From contig VGVM01000001.1 of the NCBI GenBank assembly GCA_016874035.1, positions 1 to 64,000 on the forward strand: a DNA stretch of 64,000 bases, read 5' to 3'. The stretch comes from Gemmatimonadota bacterium. GTDB taxonomy: Bacteria; Gemmatimonadota; Gemmatimonadetes; Gemmatimonadales; Gemmatimonadaceae. The position numbers and the translations under genes were made by a program. Numbering within the stretch: position 1 is the first letter of the stretch; each line of letters begins with the position of its first letter. Positions 15,540 to 23,890 of this stretch are shown here, one piece after another. Under the pieces are notes generated by a model. That model searched no databases. It worked only from the letters and a program-made list of their open reading frames with translations, and was not told where the DNA came from.

Positions 15540-18065
15540 ATGACGGCTCCAAACAACCGCGAGCGGATCCTTCCGCGGCTCATTGACGACGAGATCAAGG
15601 AATCGTTCATCAACTATTCGATGAGCGTGATCGTCAGTCGCGCGCTGCCCGATGTGCGCGACGGACTGAAGCCGGTGCATCGCCGGATTCTCTACGCGAT
15701 GAACGAACTCGGCCTCGTGCCGGGCCGTGGATACAAGAAGTCGGCGACCGTGGTGGGTGACGTGCTCGGCAAGTACCACCCGCACGGCGACAGCGCGGTG
15801 TACGACGCGATGGTGCGCATGGTGCAGGATTTCTCGCTGCGCTACCCGCTGGTGGACGGGCAGGGGAACTTCGGTTCCATGGACGGCGACGCGGCCGCGG
15901 CCTACCGGTACACGGAGGCGCGGCTCACGCGCATCGCGACCGAGATGCTGGCGGACATCGAGAAGAACACGGTGGACTACGCGCCGAACTTCGATGACCG
16001 GTTGCAGGAGCCGACGGTGCTGCCGGCGGCGTTCCCGAACCTGATGGTGAACGGCTCGAGCGGCATCGCCGTTGGCATGGCGACGAATATCCCGCCGCAC
16101 AACCTGCGCGAGATCGCGGCGGCCGTCGAAGCGCTGATTGACGATCCGTCGCTCAACGCCGAGGCGCTGCGGCAGCACATCAAGGGTCCTGACTTCCCGA
16201 CCGGCGCGTACGTGTACGGTACGGCGGGGATCAAGGAATACATCGAGACGGGGCGCGGCAAGATCGTCATGCGCGCGCGCGCCGTGATCGAGGAGAACGA
16301 GAAGGGGAACAAGTCGCAGATCGTGGTCACGGAGCTTCCGTACCAGACGAACCGCGCGTCGCTGGTGGAGAACATCGCCGAGCTGGTGCGGGACAAGAAG
16401 CTTGAGGGGATCAGCGACCTCCGCGACGAGTCCACGACGGAGTCGCGCATCGTGATCGAGCTCAAGCGCGATGCGATCCCGCGCGTGGTGCTCAACCAGT
16501 TGTACAAGCACACGGCGATGCAGAGCACGTTCGGCGTGATCATGCTGGCGCTGGTGCCGGACCCGCAGACGAAGCGGCTCGTGCCGCGCGTGATGGGGAT
16601 GCGCGAGGCCCTGTTGCACTTCATCCATCACCGGCACGAAGTCATCGTCCGGCGGACGCAGTTCGACCTCGACAAGGCGAAGGAACGCGAGCACATCCTC
16701 GAAGGCCTCAAGATCGCGGTGGACAACATCGACGCGGTCATCAAGGTCATCCGGGCCGCCGACGATACCGAGTCCGCGTCGAAGGAACTGCAGAAGCGCT
16801 TCAAGCTGACCGAGAAGCAGGCCGAGGCGATCCTCAACATGCGTCTGGCCAAGCTCACCGGCCTCGAGCGCGAGAAGCTTGAGGAAGAACTCAAGGAAGT
16901 GCAGGCGCTGATCAAGGAACTTGCGGCACTGCTCGACTCGAAGCCGGCGCGCATGAAGGTGATGAAGGCCGAGCTCGCGAAGGTTGTCGAGACCTTCGGT
17001 GATGCCCGCCGCACCGAGATCACGAGCGACCAGGGCGAGATCTCGATCGAGGACCTGATCGCGAACGAGGAGATGGTCGTCACGATCACGCACACGGGGT
17101 ACATCAAGCGGACGAGCATCTCGACCTACCGCAAGCAGCGGCGCGGCGGGAAGGGGATCGTCGGTGCGGATTTCAAGGCGGAGGACTTCGTCGAGCACCT
17201 CTTCGTCGCCTCAACGCACGACTACATCCTCTGCTTCACGCAGGATGGGCGCTGCTTCTGGCTGAAGGTGCACGAGATCCCGCAGGCGGGGCGCGCGGCG
17301 AAGGGCAAGCCGATCGTCAACCTGATCAACGTCACGCCGGACACGCAGATCAAGGCGATGGTCCCGGTGAAGAAGTTCACGGACGACGAGTACCTGCTCT
17401 TCTGCACGCGGAACGGCACGATCAAGAAGACAGCGCTCTCCGAGTACTCCAACGTCCGGGTCACGGGCGTGAAGGGTATCAAGATCGAGGACGGCGACGA
17501 GCTCATCAACGTGCAGGTGACCAGCGGCACGAACGACATCGTGCTCGCGACGCGCCACGGGTTGAGCGTGCGGTTCCATGAACAGGATGCGCGCGCGATG
17601 GGCCGCGACACGACCGGCGTGAAGGGCGTCGAGCTGACCGACGGCGATGTGGTGATCGGCATGGTCGTGATCAAGCGCGAGGCCACGCTGATGGTGGTGA
17701 CCGAAAAAGCGCTCGGCAAGTGCTCGCAGATTGACGAGTACCGTGTGCAGAAGCGCGGCGGCAAGGGCATCAAGACCGTGAACCGCACGGAGAAGACAGG
17801 GGATGTGGTGGCCTTGCTCGAGGTGCTCCCCGAGGACGAGATCATGTTGATCACGCGCACGGGGCAGATCATCCGCTCGCCCGTGAAGGACGTGCGTGTT
17901 GCCGGCCGGAATACCCAGGGCGTGAAGCTGATGAACCTCGATGGCGGGGACCTGATCACGGCGGTCGCCCGCGTGGTGCCGGACGATACCGCTGAGGGAG
18001 AGGCAGGGGAGGACGATGGTTCGTCGGATGACGGGCCGGAGGTGCTTGAGTTGACGTCCGAGTAG
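15540..18065 (+). CDS. gyrA: DNA gyrase subunit A
   Basis: 841 residues, normal length for GyrA. The subunit forms the DNA gate of gyrase, which introduces negative supercoils. The winged-helix/tower domain carries the quinolone-resistance region [18 protein letters not shown] (Ser and Asp at the E. coli 83/87 positions, i.e. a sensitive-type sequence) and the active-site Tyr in [13 protein letters not shown]. The coiled-coil neck with [22 protein letters not shown] follows. The C-terminal beta-pinwheel begins after the GyrA box KQRRGGKG, the hallmark distinguishing GyrA from ParC, and ends in an acidic tail. gyrB is not in the window. Confidence 0.97.
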   Translation: MTAPNNRERILPRLIDDEIKESFINYSMSVIVSRALPDVRDGLKPVHRRILYAMNELGLVPGRGYKKSATVVGDVLGKYHPHGDSAVYDAMVRMVQDFSLRYPLVDGQGNFGSMDGDAAAAYRYTEARLTRIATEMLADIEKNTVDYAPNFDDRLQEPTVLPAAFPNLMVNGSSGIAVGMATNIPPHNLREIAAAVEALIDDPSLNAEALRQHIKGPDFPTGAYVYGTAGIKEYIETGRGKIVMRARAVIEENEKGNKSQIVVTELPYQTNRASLVENIAELVRDKKLEGISDLRDESTTESRIVIELKRDAIPRVVLNQLYKHTAMQSTFGVIMLALVPDPQTKRLVPRVMGMREALLHFIHHRHEVIVRRTQFDLDKAKEREHILEGLKIAVDNIDAVIKVIRAADDTESASKELQKRFKLTEKQAEAILNMRLAKLTGLEREKLEEELKEVQALIKELAALLDSKPARMKVMKAELAKVVETFGDARRTEITSDQGEISIEDLIANEEMVVTITHTGYIKRTSISTYRKQRRGGKGIVGADFKAEDFVEHLFVASTHDYILCFTQDGRCFWLKVHEIPQAGRAAKGKPIVNLINVTPDTQIKAMVPVKKFTDDEYLLFCTRNGTIKKTALSEYSNVRVTGVKGIKIEDGDELINVQVTSGTNDIVLATRHGLSVRFHEQDARAMGRDTTGVKGVELTDGDVVIGMVVIKREATLMVVTEKALGKCSQIDEYRVQKRGGKGIKTVNRTEKTGDVVALLEVLPEDEIMLITRTGQIIRSPVKDVRVAGRNTQGVKLMNLDGGDLITAVARVVPDDTAEGEAGEDDGSSDDGPEVLELTSE

Positions 18066-18075
18066 GCGATTTCTT

Positions 18076-18220
18076 ACTGCTTTAGCAGGGAAAAGACGGA
18101 AACGGCGGATCGGGGCGGATACGGCAACGGCTTTTTTGGGGGGAACTGCAACGGCACTTATCGTGGCGTTGTAGTTCCCCCAAGTTCTTGTGGTATCCGC
18201 AGTTTCCCGGCCCAAGCAGT
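18076..18220. repeat. Palindromic intergenic element, copy A
   Basis: A 145-bp imperfect palindrome between gyrA and the next gene. The outer arms ACTGCTT / AAGCAGT enclose AGCAGGGAAA...TTTCCC, then CGGAT/ATCCG segments, and an inner pair GGGGGAACTGCAAC / GTTGTAGTTCCCCC. The sequence words GGGAACTGCAACGGCA, TAGTTCCCCC and TATCCGCAGTTTCCC recur in copies B1 and B2 near 34 kb. It looks like a REP/MITE-type non-coding repeat and could also act as a terminator for gyrA. Confidence 0.8.
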
Positions 18221-18286
18221 GGCAGTAACCCCTGATCGGACCCGCAGGGTACTAATCCTCGTCTCCCCATCACGGAATCGAACCCC

Positions 18287-19600
18287 ATGCGCCGTCGTCT
18301 CCTTGCCCTCGGGATGATCCTCCCCACAATCGTCCTTGCACAGAAGCCTCTCGTCCTCACGAAGCCCGAAGTCGAGTACTCGGAACCTTTCACACAGATC
18401 AGCGGTGTGCGTGAGCTGCGCGATGGTCGAGTGATCGTCGCCGATGTGCGCGACAAGACGTTGCAATTGCTCGACCTGAAATCCGGATCCTCATCGAAGA
18501 TCGGCCGCGAAGGACAAGGCCCGGGCGAATACGGTCTCCCGTTCCGCCTCGTCGCGCTGCCTGGTGACAGCTCGGCGCTCTACGATGTCGCGAACTCCCG
18601 GTACCTGATGATTCACCCCGACGGAAAGACGGGAAAGGACTTCCGTCTTGAGGCAGCTGGCTCGGCGGCGGCGCCTGCCCCGGGCGGTGGCGCTGCGGGC
18701 GGACGTGTCGGCGGCGGGCCGCCGGGCGAGGCCGGCCGCGGGGGGCGCGGCGGGCCGATGGTAACGCTGGGCGGCGGTCGCGGTGGAATGATGACTATTA
18801 CGCCGCCGCGGGCGACCGACGCGCGGGGCAACGTCTACTACGAAGGTCCACCGATCTCGATGGGCCCGAACGGAGAACCCGTCTCGGCCGATTCGGCGGC
18901 GGTGCTGCGTTTCGACCGATCGTCCAATCGCGTGGACACGGTGGCCTGGGTGCGTCTCGCGAAGGCGAACGTCGAGGCGAGCGGCGGGCAGAACAACATG
19001 CGCATCATGATTGGTGGTGCGAACCCGCTTGTGCCGCGCGATGATTGGGCCGCGTTGCCGGACGGACGTGTCGCGGTCCTGCGGTCGCCCGAGTATCGCC
19101 TGGACCTCTACAGCAACGCGCGCAATCGCGTGCAGGGATCGCCGATCGCGTACGACAGGATCCGCGTGGACGATGCGGTGAAGAAGGATGTCGAAGAGGC
19201 GCGCAAGCGAGCGCAGGCAAATGGCATCCGCATGATGGTGACCGATGGCCGCGGCGGCCAGCCGCAGCGTTCTGTGAGCGTCGGCGGTGGTGGTGGCGAT
19301 GTCCAGCTCCCGCCGCTCACGGGATGGCCGGAGTTCGTGCCGCCGTTTCTTTCGAACACGGTGCAGTCGCGCGGGAACGGTGAAGTCTGGGTGCTGCGCA
19401 CGAGCAAGCCCGGCGACTCGGTTCCGGTCTACGACGTGTTCGACGCAAGCGGCAAGATCATCGGCAAGGTCGCGCTGCCGGCCAAGTCGCGGCTTGCCGG
19501 CTTTGGCGCCAACACGGTCTATGTGATTCGCCTCGACGAGGACGATCTCCAGTACCTGCAGCGCTATCGCCTGCCCGCGGATGGGAAGCTGATCGGGTAG
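18287..19600 (+). CDS. Secreted six-bladed beta-propeller-like protein with Gly-rich insertion
   Basis: 437 residues with a short signal peptide (MRRRLLALGMILPTIVLAQ). The repeated pattern of short strands ending in D-x-x-x-x-x-V (RELRDGRVIVADVRDKTLQLLDLKSG, VALPGDSSALYDVANSRYLMI, AALPDGRVAVLRSPEYRLDLY) is typical of NHL/TolB-type propellers annotated as 6-bladed beta-propellers. A 60-residue Gly-rich insertion (APGGGAAGGRVGGGPPGEAGRGGRGG) splits an early blade, and a second short one lies near residue 330. It probably works in the periplasm or at the cell surface; the ligand is unknown. Confidence 0.72.
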   Translation: MRRRLLALGMILPTIVLAQKPLVLTKPEVEYSEPFTQISGVRELRDGRVIVADVRDKTLQLLDLKSGSSSKIGREGQGPGEYGLPFRLVALPGDSSALYDVANSRYLMIHPDGKTGKDFRLEAAGSAAAPAPGGGAAGGRVGGGPPGEAGRGGRGGPMVTLGGGRGGMMTITPPRATDARGNVYYEGPPISMGPNGEPVSADSAAVLRFDRSSNRVDTVAWVRLAKANVEASGGQNNMRIMIGGANPLVPRDDWAALPDGRVAVLRSPEYRLDLYSNARNRVQGSPIAYDRIRVDDAVKKDVEEARKRAQANGIRMMVTDGRGGQPQRSVSVGGGGGDVQLPPLTGWPEFVPPFLSNTVQSRGNGEVWVLRTSKPGDSVPVYDVFDASGKIIGKVALPAKSRLAGFGANTVYVIRLDEDDLQYLQRYRLPADGKLIG

Positions 19601-19603
19601 TTC

Positions 19604-19635
19604 GTGATGTGCAGGCCGCTTGCCGCACACATCAC
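19604..19635 (+). other. Hairpin downstream of the propeller gene
   Basis: GTGATGTG (19604-19611) pairs exactly with CACATCAC (19628-19635), starting four bases after the stop. There is no T-run. It may mark the 3' end of the transcript. The rest of the 160-base gap to the next gene shows nothing further that I can support. Confidence 0.35.
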
Positions 19636-19762
19636 CGGCAGCGCATCTGCACGGTGACACACACGGATACCTACCTGAGCCGCTCCGGTCGCGTCACATT
19701 TCACGGGGTCGGGGCGATGTCGCCTTGATGTACGGAAACCCACCTCAATCCTCCCCACTCAG

Positions 19763-20467
19763 ATGAATCGTTTCGCCACCCGCATGACGTCCGCTGCGCT
19801 GACGGTCGCCTTTCTCTTCCTGCCTACCGCGCACGCGCAGGCGCAGGGCCTGAGCTTCTTCATTACCAGCGTCGGCTCCGGCGACGGGGCGAACCTTGGC
19901 GGGGTCGAGGGCGCGGACAAGCGTTGCCAGGACCTCGCCGCCGCGGCTGGCGCGGGTGCGCTCACATGGCACGCATACCTCAGCGTCGGGGCGGAGAACG
20001 GCAAGCCGGTGCAGAATGCGAAGGACCGGATCGGCAGCGGCCCGTGGTACAACGCGAAGGGCGTGAAGGTCGCCGAGAACGTGGCGGACCTGCACAGCGA
20101 CAACAACAAGCTGTCGAAGGAGAACTCGCTCACCGAGCAGGGCGCCGTGGTGAACGGCCGCGGCGACACGCCGAACACGCACGACGTGATGACCGGTTCG
20201 ACGCTCGACGGCATGCTCTTCACGGGCGCGAACTACGACAACTGCAACAACTGGCGGTCCAACAGTGCCGGGTCGGGTTCGGTGCGAGTGGGCCACCATG
20301 ATCGGCAGGGCGGTGGCGAGAACCCCACGTCGTGGGGTTCGGCGCACAACTCGCGCGGCTGCAGCCAGGACAACCTGCGCGCGAGCGGCGGTGCGGGCTT
20401 GTACTACTGCTTCGGGATGCCGCGCTCAGGCGGCGCCGACGGGATGGACGACAAGATCCGGGACTGA
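19763..20467 (+). CDS. Secreted DUF1554-like (C-type-lectin-fold-like) protein
   Basis: 234 residues with a signal peptide (TSAALTVAFLFLPTAHAQAQ). The mature protein opens LSFFITSVGSGDGANLGGVEGADKRCQDLAAAAGAGALTWHAYLS, the diagnostic first block of DUF1554-type proteins: an F-x-T-S strand, then G-x-L-G-G-x-x-G-A-D-x-x-C. It ends with a Cys-containing strand (GLYYCFGMPR). Such proteins are predicted to have an endostatin/C-type-lectin-like fold and are secreted or surface exposed; the ligand is not known. It converges with the cohesin/dockerin operon across a GC-rich hairpin. Confidence 0.72.
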   Translation: MNRFATRMTSAALTVAFLFLPTAHAQAQGLSFFITSVGSGDGANLGGVEGADKRCQDLAAAAGAGALTWHAYLSVGAENGKPVQNAKDRIGSGPWYNAKGVKVAENVADLHSDNNKLSKENSLTEQGAVVNGRGDTPNTHDVMTGSTLDGMLFTGANYDNCNNWRSNSAGSGSVRVGHHDRQGGGENPTSWGSAHNSRGCSQDNLRASGGAGLYYCFGMPRSGGADGMDDKIRD

Positions 20468-20485
20468 ATGCGTAGTTGAAGGCGT

Positions 20486-20522
20486 GTTGGTGGCGCGCGC
20501 CCGGCGTGCGCGCGTCACCGAC
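20486..20522. terminator. GC-rich bidirectional hairpin between convergent genes
   Basis: GTTGGTGGCGCGCGCCC and GTGCGCGCGTCACCGAC pair at 14 of 17 positions across a short loop. It spans the 3' end of the BNR-dockerin gene and lies 19 bases after the DUF1554-like gene, so it could limit read-through in both directions. It lacks a T-run. Confidence 0.45.
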
Positions 20523-23016
20523 TCGTTCCGACGCACGACCCGCCGACGGAAGCGCCAACCGCAAAGCGGAGCACGAGGACCGCATCGATGATTTCGATGC
20601 GTCCGTCGCAATTGGCGTCGCCCCGTGGAAACAGCTGCACCGTTGGCTGCACTTGCACCCCAGCCAGCGCCTGTTGGATGAGCAATGCGTCCACTGCGGT
20701 CACGGCGCCGTCGGCGTTGACATCACCGCGGAGTACTGCGGCGGACGTGCCGAAGTCGTAGGCCCAGATTCCCCGTCCGTACGTCGCGGCGACGATCCGG
20801 CCGGTCCGCGCATTGTACACGAGGTCCGTGACCCGAATCGTCGGGAACTCGCTTGCGCGCGCCCACGTTGCACCACCGTTTGGCGACTCCCAGACGCCCA
20901 GCATGTTGCCAACGAACAGGCGACCATTCGGTCCGAACGCTGAGGCTTGGGTCGTGACATCGGGGAGCAAGACGCCGATGTTGGTCCAGTTCGCCCCGCC
21001 GTCGGTCGTCAGCATCACATGCGCGGTTCCACTTGACGTAAAGGTGACCATCGCGCGCCGTGGATTTTCGGGATCCACGGAAATGTCGCCGACCGAGCGT
21101 GAGGGAAGCGCAGTGAGCGGGGTCTGCCAGGTTGCCCCGAAATCGGTCGAATAGCGGACGTTCGCGTCCGAGGTGCCGACGTAGATGATCGAGCTGTCAG
21201 AAGGCGCAACCGCGATCGCCGTGATGACACCGGAACCGCGAGTCAAGTCGACTGAAATTGCCGTCCAGAGCGTGCCGCTGCTTGACGTCCGATAGAGCCG
21301 TGCGCCACCGAAATACAACCTCGTGTTCCTCGAGGGGTCGATAACGAACGGCGCAATAAACGCTCGCCGCTCGTTCGCATCGATTCCTGCAGTGATACCG
21401 CGGTACGTCGCGGTGCGGGTGTCGACGCGAATCAGGTTTCCGTTCTGGCTCGATACGTACACGACGTCGGGGTTCGTGTGGTCCGTTGCCGTGAACGCGC
21501 CGTCTCCGCCGAAAATTCCGACCCACTGACCAAGCCCGTTTCGCGCGATGATCGTCCCGTTGTCCTGCATTCCCGTCAGTACGCCGCTGGGGTCTGTCGG
21601 GTGGAGCGACAGGCCGGGGTAATGCAGCGTTGTGGCGAGGCCGCTGTTGATCGCCAGGAACGAGTCGCCCGCGTCACGCGAGAGGAAGACGCCCCCGTCA
21701 CTTCCCGCGATGACGCGACGCGGATCGGCGGGGTCGACGACAACCACGTGCCAGTCGCAATGGATATTCGGTGCCACCTCGGTGAACGTCGCCCCGCCAT
21801 CGGTCGACCTGTACGCCCGGACGCCGCCGAGGTACATCCGTGACGGATGCGTGGGGTCGACGGCAATCATCAGGTCGTAGTTGCCTTGCGCGCCGAAGTT
21901 GTTGCGATTCGCGACCGCCGGCGGTGCCGTGACGCCAGCGGCCGAGAGCGTCGTCAGGGCATTCGAACCGTCATCCCACCGAAACAGCCCGCCAAACGTC
22001 GAGTTTACCGCAGACGCGACCATCCAGACCGATCCGGGTTGCGCGGGCGACACGGCCATCTCGATGCGGCCCACTGCATTCGCGCCGAACACATGCACGG
22101 GAATCCAGGTGCTCCCATAGTCCGTTGAACGAAACAACGCACCGGTCGTTGCGCTTGACCCTCGGCGGGCGGCGTACAGGACTGCGGGGTTCGCCGGATG
22201 TTGCACCACTTCCGAGAACGCACCCGACATGAGTTGTAACCACGTCGCTCCCGAGTTCGTGGATCGATACACCCCGCCATTTGTCGCGGCGAACAGCGTT
22301 GTGTTTGTCGCCGAACCCGCCGAACCTCGGTCAACGATGAGCGAGTAGAAACGATGGTTCCCTGCGCCCACCGAGGTCGCAAACGGAGCGACCGCAACAT
22401 TGATCCAGGATGCGCCGTCGTCGGTGGATCGCAGGATACCGCAGCCTTCGGTTGTCTCCGACGGTTCTCCCGTTGCGGCATACACGATCTGTGGATTGAC
22501 GGGATCGATCGCGACAACGCCGATCACGAGCGAGCACTGTGTGTCCGTCAACGGTGTCCACGACGCGCCCTCGTTGCTCGACTTCCAGACGCCGCCAGCC
22601 GACGTCCCGACGTAGAGGGTGTTGCGATCGGTGGGATGAAACGCGACCGTCGGTACGCGTCCCGCGTCCAGTTGCGGCAGCGAACCGAAGAATCCGTTGT
22701 CGCCATAGAACCCGAGCGGGCCGATGGATGTCCAGCGACCGGGAAGGCCAACGGGCATTGCTGCTGTCGGCCGGCTCAACGAGACTGCGCGCCACTTGTC
22801 GAAGGAAAGTCCGGTGGAGGCCGTGCTTGACCCGGGCGGCGCATCCCAGAGCGTGATGAGCGCCTCGCGCCGCCGTTCGGCGTTTTCCTCGGCCACAACC
22901 GGTCGTCCCTGTGCAGGGGTGGCGCGCGCGAGGGCACTCGCGACGACAAGCGCGAAGACGAGCGAGATAAGAGGCGCGGTCGCGCGGCCGATGATCCCGC
23001 CGCCGTTCGTGTTCAC
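20515..23016 (-). CDS. Secreted Asp-box (BNR) beta-propeller protein with C-terminal type I dockerin
   Basis: 833 residues with a signal peptide (PLISLVFALVVASALARATPAQG). Residues about 85-750 hold numerous Asp-box/VPS10-sialidase-like repeats (VWKSSNEGASWTPL, ILRSTDDGASWINV, VYRSTNSGATWLQL, LFRSTDYGSTWIPV, AYRSTDGGATFTEV), forming one or two large propellers. At about residue 763 a dockerin begins: DVNADGAVTAVDALLIQQALAG, then DANCDGRIEIIDAVLVLRFAVG. Both repeats have the calcium-loop pattern D-x-N-x-D-G-x5-D. Dockerins dock to cohesins, and cohesin-like domains are encoded two and three genes upstream. The start overlaps the IPT gene's stop by four bases. The propeller ligand or substrate is unknown; sialidase catalytic residues were not identified. 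Confidence 0.88.
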   Translation of the reverse strand: MNTNGGGIIGRATAPLISLVFALVVASALARATPAQGRPVVAEENAERRREALITLWDAPPGSSTASTGLSFDKWRAVSLSRPTAAMPVGLPGRWTSIGPLGFYGDNGFFGSLPQLDAGRVPTVAFHPTDRNTLYVGTSAGGVWKSSNEGASWTPLTDTQCSLVIGVVAIDPVNPQIVYAATGEPSETTEGCGILRSTDDGASWINVAVAPFATSVGAGNHRFYSLIVDRGSAGSATNTTLFAATNGGVYRSTNSGATWLQLMSGAFSEVVQHPANPAVLYAARRGSSATTGALFRSTDYGSTWIPVHVFGANAVGRIEMAVSPAQPGSVWMVASAVNSTFGGLFRWDDGSNALTTLSAAGVTAPPAVANRNNFGAQGNYDLMIAVDPTHPSRMYLGGVRAYRSTDGGATFTEVAPNIHCDWHVVVVDPADPRRVIAGSDGGVFLSRDAGDSFLAINSGLATTLHYPGLSLHPTDPSGVLTGMQDNGTIIARNGLGQWVGIFGGDGAFTATDHTNPDVVYVSSQNGNLIRVDTRTATYRGITAGIDANERRAFIAPFVIDPSRNTRLYFGGARLYRTSSSGTLWTAISVDLTRGSGVITAIAVAPSDSSIIYVGTSDANVRYSTDFGATWQTPLTALPSRSVGDISVDPENPRRAMVTFTSSGTAHVMLTTDGGANWTNIGVLLPDVTTQASAFGPNGRLFVGNMLGVWESPNGGATWARASEFPTIRVTDLVYNARTGRIVAATYGRGIWAYDFGTSAAVLRGDVNADGAVTAVDALLIQQALAGVQVQPTVQLFPRGDANCDGRIEIIDAVLVLRFAVGASVGGSCVGTSR

Positions 23017-23429
23017 GGCGCCCCCGTCAGCATGAACCGCAGCGCATTGGAGCGCCCGCGCGATGTCGTAATGCTCACATCGTACGGGCCCGTCGTGAGA
23101 GGCTGTGGCGGTGCTTCGCCGCGCAGTGGCCTCATCGAATCGTCGATCGGAACCACGAACCGGATTTCAGTTGCCGTGCGGCGCGGGACGTTGCGCAACT
23201 CGATCGGGCCAAAGTGCACCGTGTTCAACGAGTCGAAGCCGCGTCCGGTAATGACGACCTCAACAACTTCACCGCGTGACACGGTGCCGACAGCGGGAGA
23301 AAGGCGGCCCAAGGAGAGCCCCTGGGGCCGACAGGCCGCCATTCCTCCCAGGACCGATATGCCGACGCCGAGCGCAATCGTCGAGCGCACGAACCGGCAC
23401 GCATCCCTGGTCACGAGCGTCAGCGTCAA
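23013..23429 (-). CDS. IPT/TIG-domain lipoprotein
   Basis: About 138 residues from a TTG overlapping the previous stop (TTGA); GTG 23414 is an alternative. A hydrophobic segment (STIALGVGISVLGGMAACRP) ends in a cysteine that fits a lipoprotein signal. The remainder is one Ig-like IPT/TIG domain: LGRLSPAVGTVSRGEVVEVVITGRGFDSLNTVHFGPIELRNVPRRTATEIRFVVP...GPYDVSITTSRGRSNALRFML. It is the third gene of the coupled operon and probably sits at the cell surface as a spacer or binding module. Confidence 0.75.
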   Translation of the reverse strand: MTLTLVTRDACRFVRSTIALGVGISVLGGMAACRPQGLSLGRLSPAVGTVSRGEVVEVVITGRGFDSLNTVHFGPIELRNVPRRTATEIRFVVPIDDSMRPLRGEAPPQPLTTGPYDVSITTSRGRSNALRFMLTGAP

Positions 23430-23890
23430 GGGATGGTCCCCGGGCGCACGACCAGAGAGTCGTGGACGGCGCGGGCACTCGCATCGTGCGCGTCGCGCAG
23501 CGTCAGGGTCCAGCGGGGTTGCGCCGTGGAAGCGCGACGCACGAAAGTCAGCGTGATCAGTGGTCCGTCCATGGCGCCACCAGGCCACGCCGCCGCGAGG
23601 TTGACCGCCGTGCCCGCGTCATGACACATGAAGAGTGGTTGGCCTTGCGCAGCCGCACACGCAACGAAGGTCCACTCGGCGGCATCGTTGCGCAGTGAGG
23701 CCGTGATGCTGCCGAGCACGCGGTTGGATCCGCCGTTGAGTGTCAAGGAGACGGCCTGGGTGTCGCCCCGCACGGCACCGAGCGTCACGGCGATCGTCGC
23801 CGGTTGTGCCGGCGCGGGGACGGCAAGGTCGCTGGCGTGCCTGCAGCCGACCGCCACTGCCGCGAGCACGAGCGCGAAGGTGCGCCTCAT
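23426..23890 (-). CDS. Small lipoprotein with a cohesin-like beta-sandwich
   Basis: 154 residues; lipoprotein signal MRRTFALVLAAVAVGCRH. The mature part (ATIAVTLGAVRGDTQAVSLTLNGGSNRVLGSITASLRNDAAEWTFVACAAAQG...GPLITLTFVRRASTAQPRWTLTLRDAHDAS) has the order of strands seen in cohesins: an opening strand after a Gly-Asp turn, a G-S-x-x-x-x-L strand, and a late L-I-T-L-T-F strand. The similarity is weaker than in the upstream gene and I class it as cohesin-like only. ATG overlaps the upstream stop (ATGA) and its own stop overlaps the next start (TTGA). Confidence 0.6.
   Translation of the reverse strand: MRRTFALVLAAVAVGCRHASDLAVPAPAQPATIAVTLGAVRGDTQAVSLTLNGGSNRVLGSITASLRNDAAEWTFVACAAAQGQPLFMCHDAGTAVNLAAAWPGGAMDGPLITLTFVRRASTAQPRWTLTLRDAHDASARAVHDSLVVRPGTIP

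Noticed and set aside
15444-17198. A 584-residue minus-strand ORF inside gyrA
   Set aside because: It is the His/Arg-rich antisense frame typical of high-GC genes; gyrA on the plus strand is unmistakable.
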